From Pseudalkalibacillus salsuginis (GTDB taxonomy: Bacteria > Bacillota > Bacilli > Bacillales > Fictibacillaceae): DNA of 64,000 bases. The stretch covers positions 496,001 through 560,000 of the forward strand of contig NZ_JAKJHW010000001.1 in NCBI RefSeq assembly GCF_021646685.1, given 5' to 3'. This document shows, piece by piece, positions 9,661 to 19,183 of this stretch (position 1 is its first letter; each line of letters starts with the position of its first letter). A program made the position numbers and the translations under genes. The notes below the pieces were generated by a model. That model was not told where the DNA came from, made no database searches, and saw nothing but the letters and a program-made list of their open reading frames with translations.

Positions 9661-9733
9661 GAAAAGCGGAAGCGACCTGCTTAGTCACATAGGTCACTGG
9701 AAAACTGACGAGGAGGCTGTCGCCACCGCAGGA
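9661..9733 (+). repeat. Structured intergenic repeat, copy B (5' arm only)
   Basis: Nearly identical to the first 73 bases of copy A, in the same orientation, five bases downstream of it. It stops in the apical loop at CGCAGGA, exactly where a different repeat fragment begins. Without the 3' arm it cannot form the hairpin alone, although its 5' arm could pair with the 3' arm of copy A. Confidence 0.85.
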
Positions 9734-9752
9734 GTGTCACGAATTTTGCAGA
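9726..9752 (-). repeat. Fragment of a second repeat family
   Basis: On the minus strand this reads TTCGTGACACTCCTGCGG, sharing the core ACACTCCTGCKGG with segments near 14204 and 52142. Its end is fused to the truncated end of repeat copy B, so one element probably inserted into, or recombined with, the other. Confidence 0.6.
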
Positions 9753-9812
9753 AATCAGCTTTAAAGGATTTTCCCCTCACTTACTGTGAAATCCGGAGTT
9801 TCGAGTATTAGA

Positions 9813-9838
9813 AAAACGAGCCCTGCTACGAGCCCGTT
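9813..9838 (-). terminator. Terminator of the recJ-apt unit
   Basis: On the minus strand AACGGGCTC pairs with GGGCTCGTT (two wobbles) across six bases and ends in a T run, about 16 bases after the apt stop codon. Confidence 0.8.
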
Positions 9839-9853
9839 TGTTTGTCATCGAAT

Positions 9854-10366
9854 TTAATATTGCATGAGTGTGAAAATGTCATACCCGTCCAATTTTTCCC
9901 GTCCGTTCAAGTAAGTCAATTCAATCATGAATGCGATTCCAACTACAATCCCGCCAAGCTTTTCTACTAATTGGATCGTGGCTTCAATCGTCCCGCCTGT
10001 CGCAAGGAGATCATCTGTGATCAAAACCCGTTCGCCTGGTTTAATCGCATCCTTATGGATTGTCAATACATCTTTACCATATTCTTTCCCGTAGTCGACC
10101 TTTACCACTTCGCGGGGCAATTTCCCTTCTTTACGAATCGGCACGAATCCGACTTCCATCGCATATGCAACCGGGCATCCGACGATGAATCCCCTTGCTT
10201 CAGGTCCTACAACCACATCAATTTGTTTTTCCTTTGCATATGTAACGATATCATCCATCGCTTGTTTGTAGATTTGACCTTCTTGCATAAGTGTAGATAT
10301 GTCCTTGAAACGAATTCCTTTATGAGGGAAATCTTCAACAACTTCGATATATTGTTTATAATCCAT
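9854..10366 (-). CDS. apt: Adenine phosphoribosyltransferase
   Basis: Purine salvage enzyme that converts adenine plus PRPP to AMP and pyrophosphate. The 170 residues starting [14 protein letters not shown] are full length. The PRPP-binding loop [13 protein letters not shown] (near 118-130) and the adenine-binding region ([10 protein letters not shown] near 60) are intact. The start at 10366 lies four bases after the recJ stop codon, and its GAGGAGG site overlaps the last codons of recJ, so the two genes are coupled. An in-frame upstream ATG inside recJ would add sixteen basic residues not seen in the family. The recJ-apt-relA order is that of Bacillus. Confidence 0.96.
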   Translation of the reverse strand: MDYKQYIEVVEDFPHKGIRFKDISTLMQEGQIYKQAMDDIVTYAKEKQIDVVVGPEARGFIVGCPVAYAMEVGFVPIRKEGKLPREVVKVDYGKEYGKDVLTIHKDAIKPGERVLITDDLLATGGTIEATIQLVEKLGGIVVGIAFMIELTYLNGREKLDGYDIFTLMQY

Positions 10367-10370
10367 CTTT

Positions 10371-12731
10371 CTAGTAAGCCTCCTCAAATCGAACAGCATC
10401 TTTTTCATCTTCAAAAAACCATCGCTTCAAATCACGATAGGAGGAGTAACATAAGTCATTCTCAAGACTTGCCTGCTCTTGTTTTCTCCTATACGTCGCG
10501 GATTCAGTAAGCGGTCGTTTCATTGGTTGGTCTGTCACTGTTATAACACCATTGTCTATTGTAACAAATTCAAGCTCAAAAAACACCTGTGACATGAAAT
10601 AGACAGACTCTTTCGTCCAACCTTTATAAGCTGCCAGATCTGCTGCACGTGTCTTATAATCAAAAGTACCCTGCTTTTTTAAAAAGGAATAATACCATTT
10701 GAAAGAATCCCTTGTCGGAATCGGATTGAAATAATGATCTTCTTCATGGTGGAAAACCGTATAGACCCGTTCTACGGAGGAACCATAGTTCATCAGTTGC
10801 TTCAATTGATCCTTACTGGAAGGCAAATCAAGAATAATCAAATATCGGCCTTCCAGTTCAAGTGATTCAAGGGAAACTTCCTCAGAAATTTGTATTATTC
10901 GATCCTCCCAATTCTTCAAGCTTAATGATTCTATCGTTTCTTCTTTAAAAGAAAGCAATTGGACCTTGTTCCGATCAAGGAGCTCCAATCGACTCGTAAG
11001 ATTTTTGATGCCACGGTAGTCGAAAAGCTGCTTTTCCTTGACTGCGATATCCTGTATCATCAATTGCGGCTTTCTAAAACCATTCCATTCATTGATCGAC
11101 AACTCGCCTACGACTGAAATCGAAGCGTTTGGAGTGATCTCTTCGAACACCTCCCCAAAATGAAAACCGATTACATCCAAATTGGAACGATCCCCTTTTA
11201 ACGATAGTTTCAAATGCTTGGAGTCGCTTCCTATCCTACGAATCTCTTTCAATCTGCATTGGTCGATGAGAAACCTCGGTTTAGGATTGTCAACTCCAAA
11301 GGGCTCCAACGCTTTTAGTTCTTCTATGACATCAAGTGAAATGTCATCAACAGAACATTGAAGGTCGATCGAGGTTGTCGGCGAAAAATCTTCCTCTGTC
11401 AATTTTTCTTTCGCCTGCCGATTGAGCCTTTCCCTCAACTGATCTAGGTATTCAAGCTGAAGTGTCATACCTGCTGCCATTGGATGCCCGCCGAAGTGCG
11501 GTAAGATATCCCGGCATTCTGATAAATTCTCAAACATATCAAATCCTGTGATGCTCCGAGCGGATCCTTTTGCGACACCTTTTTCCGGATCGATACTCAA
11601 AATGATCGTGGGCCGATAGAATTTCTCGACGATACGAGAGGCGACGATGCCGATCACACCAGGATTCCAATCTTCCTTCGCAATGACCAACACTGAATTG
11701 TCGTCTGGAGGATATTGTTTTTCTACAATTTCCACAGCTTCTTTCGTGATTCCATTGACCAGGTCTTGCCTTTCTTTATTCACTGCATCTATTTCTTGAG
11801 CGATCATCTTAGCTTGATCCGTGTCTGAAGTGGTAAACAGGTCAACAGCTGGATCAGCTGAGTCCAGTCTTCCAGCCGCATTGACACGTGGACCGATCCC
11901 GAACCCGATGTGTTCAGAGGAAAGTTGTTTATCTACTAATCCACAGACCTTCAATAAAGCTCGTAAACCAGGCTTAGGTGTGGTTTCTAGTTTCTGTATA
12001 CCGACCTTTACAATTAAACGGTTCTCATCCACAAGAGGGACAAGATCGGCAATTGTTCCAATACAAGCAATATCAAGTAAATGCAACGGGGCTTCTCCTA
12101 ATAGGGCGTGAGATACCTTGAACGCCACCCCTACCCCAGCCAGTCCTTTGAATGGATATGTACATCCCGGTTTCTTCGGATTGATCGTAGCATATGCATC
12201 CGGCAGTTCAGGCTGAGGTTCATGATGATCCGTTATGATCAAATCCAGTCCGATTTCCTTCGCTACTTCTGCCTCATGAATCGCAGATATACCCGTATCG
12301 ACCGTAACGATCAACGTATATCCCTGGTCCTGAGCCCATCTGAAAGCGGCTTCGTTAGGACCATATCCTTCCGTGAAACGATTGGGAATATAATAGTCAA
12401 AATCGGCTCCAAGCTCACGCAATGTATAAATCATGACCGATGTACTGCTGACACCATCTGCATCATAATCTCCAAAAATCAATATTTTTTCTTCTTGCTC
12501 GATTGCTTTCTTAATCCGTTCAACTGCTAAGTCCATTCCATCCATCAGGTAGGGGTCATAAAAATCAACATTTTCCGTATGTAAAAAGTTCGTGACTTCC
12601 TCTATATCTTGCTTACCTCTATTGACTAACAATCCCGCTACTAGCGGTGATAGACCGAGACTATCCACCAGTTCATTTCTTTTTGACTGGTCTACTTCCG
12701 CGACACACCATCGTGTCCTCGAATTCAACAT
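10371..12731 (-). CDS. recJ: Single-stranded-DNA-specific exonuclease RecJ
   Basis: 5'-to-3' ssDNA exonuclease of the DHH superfamily, used in RecF-type recombination and repair. Of 786 residues, the DHH part (about 60-230) holds [13 protein letters not shown] and TDHHEPQ and the DHHA1 part (about 340-460) ends in FGGHPMAAG. An OB-like domain (about 460-560) and the extra C-terminal RecJ_C region of Bacilli (about 570-780) follow. The start at 12731 (MLNSRTRW) has AGAGGTGG upstream; an earlier in-frame ATG lacks one. The invariant metal-binding aspartates and histidines are all in place. It is translationally linked to apt downstream. Confidence 0.95.
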   Translation of the reverse strand: MLNSRTRWCVAEVDQSKRNELVDSLGLSPLVAGLLVNRGKQDIEEVTNFLHTENVDFYDPYLMDGMDLAVERIKKAIEQEEKILIFGDYDADGVSSTSVMIYTLRELGADFDYYIPNRFTEGYGPNEAAFRWAQDQGYTLIVTVDTGISAIHEAEVAKEIGLDLIITDHHEPQPELPDAYATINPKKPGCTYPFKGLAGVGVAFKVSHALLGEAPLHLLDIACIGTIADLVPLVDENRLIVKVGIQKLETTPKPGLRALLKVCGLVDKQLSSEHIGFGIGPRVNAAGRLDSADPAVDLFTTSDTDQAKMIAQEIDAVNKERQDLVNGITKEAVEIVEKQYPPDDNSVLVIAKEDWNPGVIGIVASRIVEKFYRPTIILSIDPEKGVAKGSARSITGFDMFENLSECRDILPHFGGHPMAAGMTLQLEYLDQLRERLNRQAKEKLTEEDFSPTTSIDLQCSVDDISLDVIEELKALEPFGVDNPKPRFLIDQCRLKEIRRIGSDSKHLKLSLKGDRSNLDVIGFHFGEVFEEITPNASISVVGELSINEWNGFRKPQLMIQDIAVKEKQLFDYRGIKNLTSRLELLDRNKVQLLSFKEETIESLSLKNWEDRIIQISEEVSLESLELEGRYLIILDLPSSKDQLKQLMNYGSSVERVYTVFHHEEDHYFNPIPTRDSFKWYYSFLKKQGTFDYKTRAADLAAYKGWTKESVYFMSQVFFELEFVTIDNGVITVTDQPMKRPLTESATYRRKQEQASLENDLCYSSYRDLKRWFFEDEKDAVRFEEAY

Positions 12732-12796
12732 AAAACCACCTCTTAACTCACTCATTATACAAGAGTGTTTCAAGAGGTGGCAAATTGTAATTTGGA

Positions 12797-13144
12797 CTAT
12801 GATATTGAGTTATCGGAAGAATTTGCAGTCTGAGACGTATTCTTTTTTGATACACGGTCTTTTTTAGTTTTATGGTCAGAGCTTCTCTGGTCATTGATCA
12901 AATGTTCGTTCCTTTTACGCAATGACCTTATTTCTTTTTTCATGGAATAGAGTCTTGCTGAGCCTGCAAAGCCGACAACCAGCGCTCCTAGCATAGCAGA
13001 GCCCAATATGACCAGGACTAACGGCCAATGGGCGGTCCCGACTAAATAATCCACTTCAACTGCCTTCACGTTAATGACAGCGAATACAGCGACAATAATT
13101 GAAAAGAGCAATACAATGATGAAGCTCCATTCTTTTCTCACCAT
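12797..13144 (-). CDS. lapA: LapA-domain membrane protein
   Basis: A small envelope protein (LapA/DUF1049 family, YrvD position). The 115 residues contain two transmembrane helices (about 8-28 and 43-65, the second in GSAMLGALVVGFAG). A charged cytoplasmic tail predicted to form a short coiled coil follows (MKKEIRSLRKRNEHL), then a polar end rich in Ser, Asn and Lys. The ATG at 13144 overlaps the stop of the upstream cation transporter by one base and carries GGTG upstream. Enterobacterial LapA/LapB link phospholipid and LPS control, but that pathway does not exist in a Gram-positive, so the role here is unknown. Confidence 0.85.
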   Translation of the reverse strand: MVRKEWSFIIVLLFSIIVAVFAVINVKAVEVDYLVGTAHWPLVLVILGSAMLGALVVGFAGSARLYSMKKEIRSLRKRNEHLINDQRSSDHKTKKDRVSKKNTSQTANSSDNSIS

Positions 13145-14055
13145 CAATCACCATCCTTTTCTTCCTGATACGGATTAATATGTACAAAAACGTCGCGGAC
13201 CAACGATTGTTCAATTAACCGTCTTTTCACCTCTTTCCCAATATCATGTCCCTGTTGTACTGAAATCTCAGGATCGACCGCTATTTTGATATCAATGATG
13301 ACATAGTACCCGTGTTCCCTGGCAAAAAATTCATCGAGGTTCATGACACCCTCGACACTTTCAACGATTTTCCTCATTTCTACTGTGTCTTCGTCATGAA
13401 GGACATGATCAAGCGTATTATGAATCGATTCCGCCCCAAGCTTCCATGCAATCCTTAGAACAAGAAGAGAAACAGCTAATCCAGCGATCGGATCGGCATA
13501 TTCGAGCCAATTGACGCCTAATTTTCCTCCGAGGACAGCTGCACCGATACCAATAAGTGCTGCTATGGAAGAAAAGACATCTGATCGATGTTCATATGCA
13601 TTTGTGATGATCGCGTCGCTATTTATTCTTTTACCCAGACGGTACTTATATTGAAACATCAATTCTTTTGAGATGATCGAAAATATGACAGCATAGATCG
13701 CCCAGATCCTGGGGGCTTCGATCGGATGGAAGAAGGATTCAACCGATGAATAACCAATTTCAAGACCAACGATGAATAAAAGGACAGCTACGATTATGGC
13801 AGCGATCGATTCAGCTTTCCCGTGTCCATAGGGATGATCACGGTCAGGAGGAAGCTTTGCAGCCCTAAGACCTAGCAATACCGCAAATGACCCCCCAACA
13901 TCCGATGCAGAATGAACCGCATCAGCCATCAATGCACGACTGTTCGAGATATACCCGACCACTCCTTTTATGACTGCCAGGATAAGATTTCCCACAATGC
14001 CTACCCAAGCGGCAAATTCTCCTTGACGGAAACGTTCTTTGTTCTGATTGTCCAC
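13144..14055 (-). CDS. Cation diffusion facilitator family transporter
   Basis: Membrane antiporter that exports divalent metals (Zn, Fe, Mn or Co) in exchange for protons. About 303 residues show six transmembrane helices (about 15-205) with the paired metal-site motifs ALMADAVHSASDVGGS and AYEHRSDVFSS. A cytoplasmic C-terminal ferredoxin-like domain (about 210-295) follows. I chose the GTG at 14055 (MDNQNKERF), which has GGAG eight bases upstream, over a TTG at 14076. The DxxxD/HxxxD pattern resembles the YdfM/FieF-like group. Substrate cannot be told from sequence. It ends in a one-base overlap with lapA. Confidence 0.88.
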   Translation of the reverse strand: MDNQNKERFRQGEFAAWVGIVGNLILAVIKGVVGYISNSRALMADAVHSASDVGGSFAVLLGLRAAKLPPDRDHPYGHGKAESIAAIIVAVLLFIVGLEIGYSSVESFFHPIEAPRIWAIYAVIFSIISKELMFQYKYRLGKRINSDAIITNAYEHRSDVFSSIAALIGIGAAVLGGKLGVNWLEYADPIAGLAVSLLVLRIAWKLGAESIHNTLDHVLHDEDTVEMRKIVESVEGVMNLDEFFAREHGYYVIIDIKIAVDPEISVQQGHDIGKEVKRRLIEQSLVRDVFVHINPYQEEKDGD

Positions 14056-14127
14056 GATATCCACTCCAAACAACAATCTCCATAATAACTTACGCTACCG
14101 CAGATGATTTTAAACATGTCTTGCTAC

Positions 14128-14233
14128 ACGGCAAAGAGCCACTGTCCTTTTTGGAGGCTCTGTTAAATTTTAATAGTGTTTACATATAGAAAATGGATTT
14201 ACGCGAAATTCACCACACTCCTGCGGGAAAAGC
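14128..14233 (+). repeat. Intergenic repeat mosaic, second family
   Basis: The gap between secDF and the cation transporter holds a GAGCC...GGCTC hairpin followed by GGCTCTGTTA, then an AT-rich spacer and CACACTCCTGCGGGAA. The last block matches segments near 9735 (opposite strand) and 52142. The GGCTCTGTTA block reappears near 52180 on the other strand. This looks like the debris of a widespread Bacillaceae intergenic repeat. Confidence 0.55.
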
Positions 14234-14234
14234 C

Positions 14235-14271
14235 AAAAAGGTTGACCGAAGAGTTCAATCTGGTCAACCTT
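14235..14271 (-). terminator. Terminator of secDF
   Basis: On the minus strand AAGGTTGACC pairs with GGTCAACCTT across a 17-base loop and ends in a T run, about eight bases after the secDF stop codon. Confidence 0.85.
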
Positions 14272-14278
14272 CTTTTAG

Positions 14279-16531
14279 TTAATCAGTAGATTGTGCTGGT
14301 TTCACACGTTTCTTTTTCAATTGCTTCGCTTTTAATACCAGCCATATTTGAGCAGCAATGAAGAGAGAAGAATAAGTACCTGCAACCAATCCGATCAACA
14401 GGGCAAATGAGAAATTCGTGATTGCCGGGCTTCCGAAAATCATAAGGGCTAACGCTGCAAAGACCGTACTGAGAACAGTGTTGATGGATCGGCCGAAGGT
14501 CTGTACAAGACTCACGTTTACAATCCTTGATAAATCTTCGAATGTCTTTACCTTCGAGTATTTCATGTTTTCCCTGATCCTATCGAAAGTGACGATCGTA
14601 TCATTGATCGAGTAACCGACGATGGTCAGCACGGCAGCAATGAACGGAAGATCCACCTCGAGCCTCAATAAACTGAAAATCGCTACAATGAAGAATGCAT
14701 CGTGCAGCAAGGCAATGATCGACGACAAAGCCATCAACCATTCGAAACGGATTGTCACATAGATGATGATCCCAATTGACGCAATCGCAATTGCATAAAG
14801 GGCATTCTTTGCTAGTTCCCTTCCGACTGTAGGGTCGACTGTACTTACGTTCGGTTCTTGCCCATATTTTTCATTGTAGTATGACTTCAATTCACCAATT
14901 TCATCTTGTTTCAAAACACCTACGTATCGTGCTACTGCAATATTTTGATTTTCCCCTGAAATAATGACTTCTTCTGCCTCTAAACCTAATGAACGAAGCT
15001 GATCATCAATCGTTTCTTTATCAAGGGCCTGATCTGCAGTGATTTCAACACGGCTCCCACTCTCAAAATCAATGCCCAGGTTCAGCTGGAAGATCACAAG
15101 GGAAAGCAAACCAAGTCCGAGTAATACGCCTGATAGTGTAAAGAATTTCTTGCGATGCTTTACAAAATTGATGTTCTTGAATTTATTTTTCGAAATATCA
15201 AGACGGTCTGTATCATCCAGATCACTGATTTGTTCTTCTTTAACTCCGAACAATCGAGGCTTTTTATTAAGGATACGGCTTTTCACCCATAAACCGAGGA
15301 AAAGTCGTGATCCATAGACTGCTGTCAAAAAGCTTGTCAAAATACTGATGATCAATACAAGGGCAAACCCTTTGACTGCGCTTGTTCCAAAAATGAAAAG
15401 GACCGTTGCTGCAAGTATCGTTGTAATATTCGCATCAAGAATCGTCGATAATGACCGTTTATTTCCTGCCTTGAAAGCAGACATGACCGACTTTCCTGAA
15501 CGAAGTTCTTCTTTGATCCTCTCATATGTGATGATATTCGCATCGACAGCCATACCGACCCCGAGGATCAAGGCTGCAATCCCAGGGAGTGTGAGTACAC
15601 CCTCCATCCATTCAAAAATAAGCAGGATCAGATAGATATAGGTAGATAAGGTAACAACCGCGATGATTCCTGGAACACGATAATAGAGGATCATGAACAG
15701 GAAGATGACCGCAATACCAATCGCACCAGCAGTCACTGTTTTATCTAGAGAGTCTTGCCCGAATTTCGCACCGACAGAAGTCGAATACACCTCTGTCAAC
15801 TTGACTGGAAGGGATCCAGCGTTTAACAGATCTGTAAGCTTTTGTGCTTCTTCTACAGATTCGATTCCTGTAATGGTTGCTTGTTTTGAATTAATGACCT
15901 CTGTTACCTTTGGAGCAGATATATATTTAGGTTCCCCTGGAGCGTTACCTTCTTTTTTAACTTCTTCCTTGAAGGAATCCTTGCCTTCTTCAAAGTCAAG
16001 CCAGATGGCGAGACGGTTATCCGGCGGTCCCATCTCCATGACTTCTTTGGTAACTTGGCCGAATTTATCCCCGTCTTTCAACTCCAGGGCTACAATCGGG
16101 CGGTTCGCTTGCTGTGCAAACTCGACTTTCGCTCCGCCTTCTTTCAGATCAGAACCTTTCAACATGACGTTATCATTCACATCGCGGAAAGTAAGCTCCG
16201 CTTGTGTAGATAACAATTCACGTGCTTTATTCTGATCATCAACACCTGCAAGTTGTACACGGATCCGATTGCCTTCGATTTGGATATTAGGTTCAGAGAC
16301 CCCGAGTACATTTACCCTTTTGTTAAGGGCACTTACAGTATTGTTCAATAATTGCTTGTCTACTTCCTGATCTTCATTCGTTGGTTCCACATCATATAGA
16401 ACCTCGAATCCGCCTTGTAGATCAAGACCAAGTTTGATGTTCTTGACGATGTCCTTCGTCGTCCCCCCGATTGCTCCAGCAATCAAGATGACAAGAAGGA
16501 AAAAGGCGACAATCCGTCCTCTTTTAACCAT
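14279..16531 (-). CDS. secDF: Fused protein translocase subunit SecDF
   Basis: Membrane-embedded RND-type accessory of the Sec translocon that uses the proton gradient to pull preproteins out. The 750 residues are a natural SecD-SecF fusion, as in Bacillus. The SecD half (about 1-420) has its first helix at 8-28, the P1 periplasmic domain with IRVQLAGV, and a TM4-6 block with GMAVDANIITYERIKEE. The SecF half (about 450-740) has GIDFESGSRVEI and VGYSINDTIVTFDRIRE. The acidic residues of these two DxN/ND motifs are the proton-relay positions of the family. GGGAGG precedes the start. It is separated from comN by about 95 bases and has its own terminator. Confidence 0.97.
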   Translation of the reverse strand: MVKRGRIVAFFLLVILIAGAIGGTTKDIVKNIKLGLDLQGGFEVLYDVEPTNEDQEVDKQLLNNTVSALNKRVNVLGVSEPNIQIEGNRIRVQLAGVDDQNKARELLSTQAELTFRDVNDNVMLKGSDLKEGGAKVEFAQQANRPIVALELKDGDKFGQVTKEVMEMGPPDNRLAIWLDFEEGKDSFKEEVKKEGNAPGEPKYISAPKVTEVINSKQATITGIESVEEAQKLTDLLNAGSLPVKLTEVYSTSVGAKFGQDSLDKTVTAGAIGIAVIFLFMILYYRVPGIIAVVTLSTYIYLILLIFEWMEGVLTLPGIAALILGVGMAVDANIITYERIKEELRSGKSVMSAFKAGNKRSLSTILDANITTILAATVLFIFGTSAVKGFALVLIISILTSFLTAVYGSRLFLGLWVKSRILNKKPRLFGVKEEQISDLDDTDRLDISKNKFKNINFVKHRKKFFTLSGVLLGLGLLSLVIFQLNLGIDFESGSRVEITADQALDKETIDDQLRSLGLEAEEVIISGENQNIAVARYVGVLKQDEIGELKSYYNEKYGQEPNVSTVDPTVGRELAKNALYAIAIASIGIIIYVTIRFEWLMALSSIIALLHDAFFIVAIFSLLRLEVDLPFIAAVLTIVGYSINDTIVTFDRIRENMKYSKVKTFEDLSRIVNVSLVQTFGRSINTVLSTVFAALALMIFGSPAITNFSFALLIGLVAGTYSSLFIAAQIWLVLKAKQLKKKRVKPAQSTD

Positions 16532-16627
16532 ATGTATTTTCCTCCCATTATGCCGACAATCTGGATGTCCGTCCTTATGTTATGTAATGACAATACACCC
16601 TATTATATCCATCAGATAAATTGCATG

Positions 16628-16924
16628 TCAATTTTCCTTCAGCGTATCAAATGAATACCAATTATCATCAGTGACAGCCTGTATAGTCAGCCAATTCATA
16701 AAATCATTCGTCGAAAGGGTTAAAATTTGGTTGACCACCTGGTGGATCATCCAATCATCATCTTTCGTTTTTTTGGCACGGGAGATGACACAATTCCAGA
16801 TTTCTTCTTCTGTCACACTCTCATAACCCATGAAATGAATTTCTTCTTTTTTACTAGCCAATGCAGGGCTCACTTTAGGTAACCATTCTTCAAGAACCAT
16901 CGTTTCACTGTTTTTCTCAGACAC
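16628..16924 (-). CDS. comN: Post-transcriptional regulator ComN family
   Basis: A 98-residue cytoplasmic protein of the ComN (YrzD) family. In B. subtilis it promotes accumulation of the comE mRNA and is found at cell poles with DivIVA. The sequence starts from a GTG with AAAGGAGGG upstream (MSEKNSETMVLEEW). It has the family's WLP...KKEEIHFMGYE and EEIWNCVI segments and an acidic C terminus. Its place next to secDF matches yrzD. Apart from short amphipathic helices no domain can be seen. Family assignment is from sequence and synteny; comC, a gene of the same competence process, lies elsewhere in the window. Confidence 0.82.
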   Translation of the reverse strand: MSEKNSETMVLEEWLPKVSPALASKKEEIHFMGYESVTEEEIWNCVISRAKKTKDDDWMIHQVVNQILTLSTNDFMNWLTIQAVTDDNWYSFDTLKEN

Positions 16925-16971
16925 AATGTTTTCCCTCCTTTACTTTAAGGGTTGTCGATTTTTTATTCGTC

Positions 16972-17457
16972 CTAAAAAATAGAATAGATGGCGAGACCGA
17001 CCCCTAATCCTGCGATCAAAACACCCGTCGCTACTGCTAGAAAAGCATAGTGGAAACGAATGTTGAACAGGGCAGCGGCTACACAGGCACTGTAGGCACC
17101 GGTAGTAGGAAGAGGTATAGCTGTAAACAAAATCAAACCGATTGCACCGAATCGCTCGACGTTCTTGCTGTTCTTCAATGTTCGTTCATATAGCCAATCG
17201 TAAAAACGTTTGTACCAGCGATATCGCATCAGAAAGGTGCTCAATGGACGGAACAAGATCAATAATGGGATGATCGGCAACAGATTACCAAGCACCGCCA
17301 AGCTGAATGCTGGCCAGAAATCAAATCCAAAACCATAGGCGAGCGGGAGACCACCACGTAACTCTAGTATCGGCATTGCAGATACAATTACCACGATCAA
17401 TTCATTCGGCAGAAAACTGAGATTCTCTACCAAAAACTGTTTAATAGCTTCCTTCAA
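16972..17457 (-). CDS. COG2426-type small multidrug-export-like membrane protein
   Basis: A 161-residue protein with about four to five hydrophobic segments (about 16-36, 45-65, 95-120, 125-158). The ELRGGLPLAYGFG stretch near 32 and AIPLPTTGAYS near 112 are hallmarks of the Sm_multidrug_ex (COG2426) family, distant relatives of DedA-like proteins. It begins at a TTG with GAGGTG six bases upstream. The family is named for drug export, but a direct transport activity is not established for this type. It is divergent from spoVB across a 130-base gap. Confidence 0.8.
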   Translation of the reverse strand: MKEAIKQFLVENLSFLPNELIVVIVSAMPILELRGGLPLAYGFGFDFWPAFSLAVLGNLLPIIPLLILFRPLSTFLMRYRWYKRFYDWLYERTLKNSKNVERFGAIGLILFTAIPLPTTGAYSACVAAALFNIRFHYAFLAVATGVLIAGLGVGLAIYSIF

Positions 17458-17482
17458 TGTCTACACCTCAAAATTTATACTT

Positions 17483-17513
17483 GTCATGCTTGGCCCACTT
17501 TTCTGCATATACA
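17483..17513 (+). promoter_or_regulatory. Candidate SigE-type promoter of spoVB
   Basis: GTCATGCT at 17483-17490 and CATATACA at 17506-17513, separated by 15 bases, resemble the mother-cell SigE consensus (GTCATATT, about 14, CATACAAT). B. subtilis spoVB is SigE-dependent, which supports the reading, but both boxes have mismatches. Confidence 0.35.
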
Positions 17514-17588
17514 TGAAAAGAAAAGGATGTTCAGTCACGATAACTGCTATGTACGAAGTATGCAGTAAAAGAAGGCAGGGGCGAATTC

Positions 17589-19136
17589 ATGTCAAAACAA
17601 ACGTTCATACAAGGAACAGTGATATTGATTGTAGCTGGTTTGATCACAAAAGTCCTAGGATTCATCAACCGGATCGTCATCGCCAGGATCATGGGACCTG
17701 AAGGCGTAGGATTATATATGATGGCAGTCCCGACCTTGTTGCTTACGATCGCTCTTACTCGACTTGGCCTGCCTGTAGCGATCTCAAAACTGGTCGCAGA
17801 GGCTGAAGCCCAGAAAAATCCAAGAAAAATCAAACAAATCCTCGTCGTGTCGTTGACAATAACAGGAATCCTAAGTCTTATTTTTACATTAGCGCTGATT
17901 GCACTTGCACCTATTTTATCACGAACCTTATTAACTGACCACAGAACTTATTACCCGCTGATCGCAATTGCACCGGTCGTCCCTATTGTCGCCCTTTCCT
18001 CTGTCTTGCGCGGCTACTTCCAGGGAAGACAGAATATGAAGCCTTCAGCATATTCACAAGTGATTGAACAAGTCGTACGGATAACACTTGTGGCATTGTT
18101 AACAAGCGCATTGCTGCCATATGGGGTCGAATATGCGGCTGCAGGCGCTATGATTTCTGTGGTGATCGGTGAGTTTGCATCCCTCCTTTATATGTTTTCG
18201 GCATTCAAACTCCAAAAGCGTATCCGAATAAGGAAAGGATTTTTCAATTATGTGACAAAAGGGAAAGAAACGTTCAATCAATTGATGAAGATTTCCTTAC
18301 CGACCACGGCCAGTCAGTTGGTCGGATCTGTTTCTTATTTTTTCGAACCGATTGTCGTAGCAAACAGTTTACTTCTGGCTGGTATCAGTGTAACAGTAGC
18401 TACCCAGCAATACGGGGCATTAGCAGGTTATGTCATTCCCTTTTTGACTCTGCCGATGTTCATCACCTATTCCCTATCTGTTTCACTCGTCCCTGCGATC
18501 AGCGAAGCTGCTGCCCAACAAAAGCATCACGTCGTGGAATACAGGCTTAATCAGGCACTTAGGATATCCATGCTCTCAGGTGGAGTGTCAGTCGTCATTA
18601 CGTATGTCCTAGCCGCTCCCTTAATGGATCTGATGTATAACACACCTGGAGTTGCGATCTATGTAAAATTGATGGCCCCATTTTTCTTCTTCCTCTATTT
18701 CCAAGGTCCTCTTCAGGCGGTACTCCAGGCCCTTGACCTGGCCAAAGCAGCAATGATCAATAGTATCGTCGGAGCGATCATCAAAATGGCAGCAATCTTC
18801 CTTCTCGCATCACGTCCTGATTTAGGCATCATAGGTGTCGCGCTTGCCATTGTCATCAATGTCGTTCTTGTGACCTTGCTTCATTTTGCCACAATCGTCA
18901 AAGCAATCAGTTACACGGTTGTCGTCAAGGATTATTTGAAAGCAATCATGGCCATTTCCATTACAGCTGTAGCCGTTACAGGTTTTTATCAAATGTTGGA
19001 CCTGGACTTGCTTTTCCGGACACTACTGACGATCGCTTTCACACTTTTATTGTACTTGCTCCTTGTGATCGGCCTCAAATTAGTCAAGAAGGAAGATGTC
19101 CAGTACATCCCTGTTTTGAAGAAAATCGTACGATAG
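17589..19136 (+). CDS. spoVB: Stage V sporulation protein B (MOP-family flippase)
   Basis: Polytopic membrane protein of the MATE/MOP flippase superfamily. Family members of the MurJ/SpoVB/Wzx group move lipid-linked sugars; SpoVB is needed for spore cortex formation, presumably moving cortex lipid II in the mother cell. The 515 residues carry about fourteen hydrophobic segments and the N-terminal GLITKVLGFINRIVIARIMG signature, with EGVGLYMMAVPTL following. AGGGG precedes the ATG. It is a single + strand gene with its own terminator. Close paralogues such as YtgP/MurJ-like Amj partners exist in Bacillus; the position next to secDF/comN and the YrbG-type gene favours spoVB. Confidence 0.93.
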   Translation: MSKQTFIQGTVILIVAGLITKVLGFINRIVIARIMGPEGVGLYMMAVPTLLLTIALTRLGLPVAISKLVAEAEAQKNPRKIKQILVVSLTITGILSLIFTLALIALAPILSRTLLTDHRTYYPLIAIAPVVPIVALSSVLRGYFQGRQNMKPSAYSQVIEQVVRITLVALLTSALLPYGVEYAAAGAMISVVIGEFASLLYMFSAFKLQKRIRIRKGFFNYVTKGKETFNQLMKISLPTTASQLVGSVSYFFEPIVVANSLLLAGISVTVATQQYGALAGYVIPFLTLPMFITYSLSVSLVPAISEAAAQQKHHVVEYRLNQALRISMLSGGVSVVITYVLAAPLMDLMYNTPGVAIYVKLMAPFFFFLYFQGPLQAVLQALDLAKAAMINSIVGAIIKMAAIFLLASRPDLGIIGVALAIVINVVLVTLLHFATIVKAISYTVVVKDYLKAIMAISITAVAVTGFYQMLDLDLLFRTLLTIAFTLLLYLLLVIGLKLVKKEDVQYIPVLKKIVR

Positions 19137-19145
19137 TACGGTCAA

Positions 19146-19183
19146 AAAAAATCAACCCGCATTCGATTCCAGGGTTGATTTTT
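19146..19183. terminator. Bidirectional terminator between spoVB and the DUF421 gene
   Basis: AAAATCAACCC pairs with GGGTTGATTTT across 13 bases, with an A run on one side and a T run on the other, so it can end both converging transcripts. It begins ten bases after the spoVB stop and abuts the stop of the minus-strand gene. Confidence 0.85.

Noticed and set aside
9544-9733. The repeat doublet as a terminator or attenuator of relA or apt
   Set aside because: It lies upstream of the relA promoter and downstream of the apt terminator, and has no T run after its stem.
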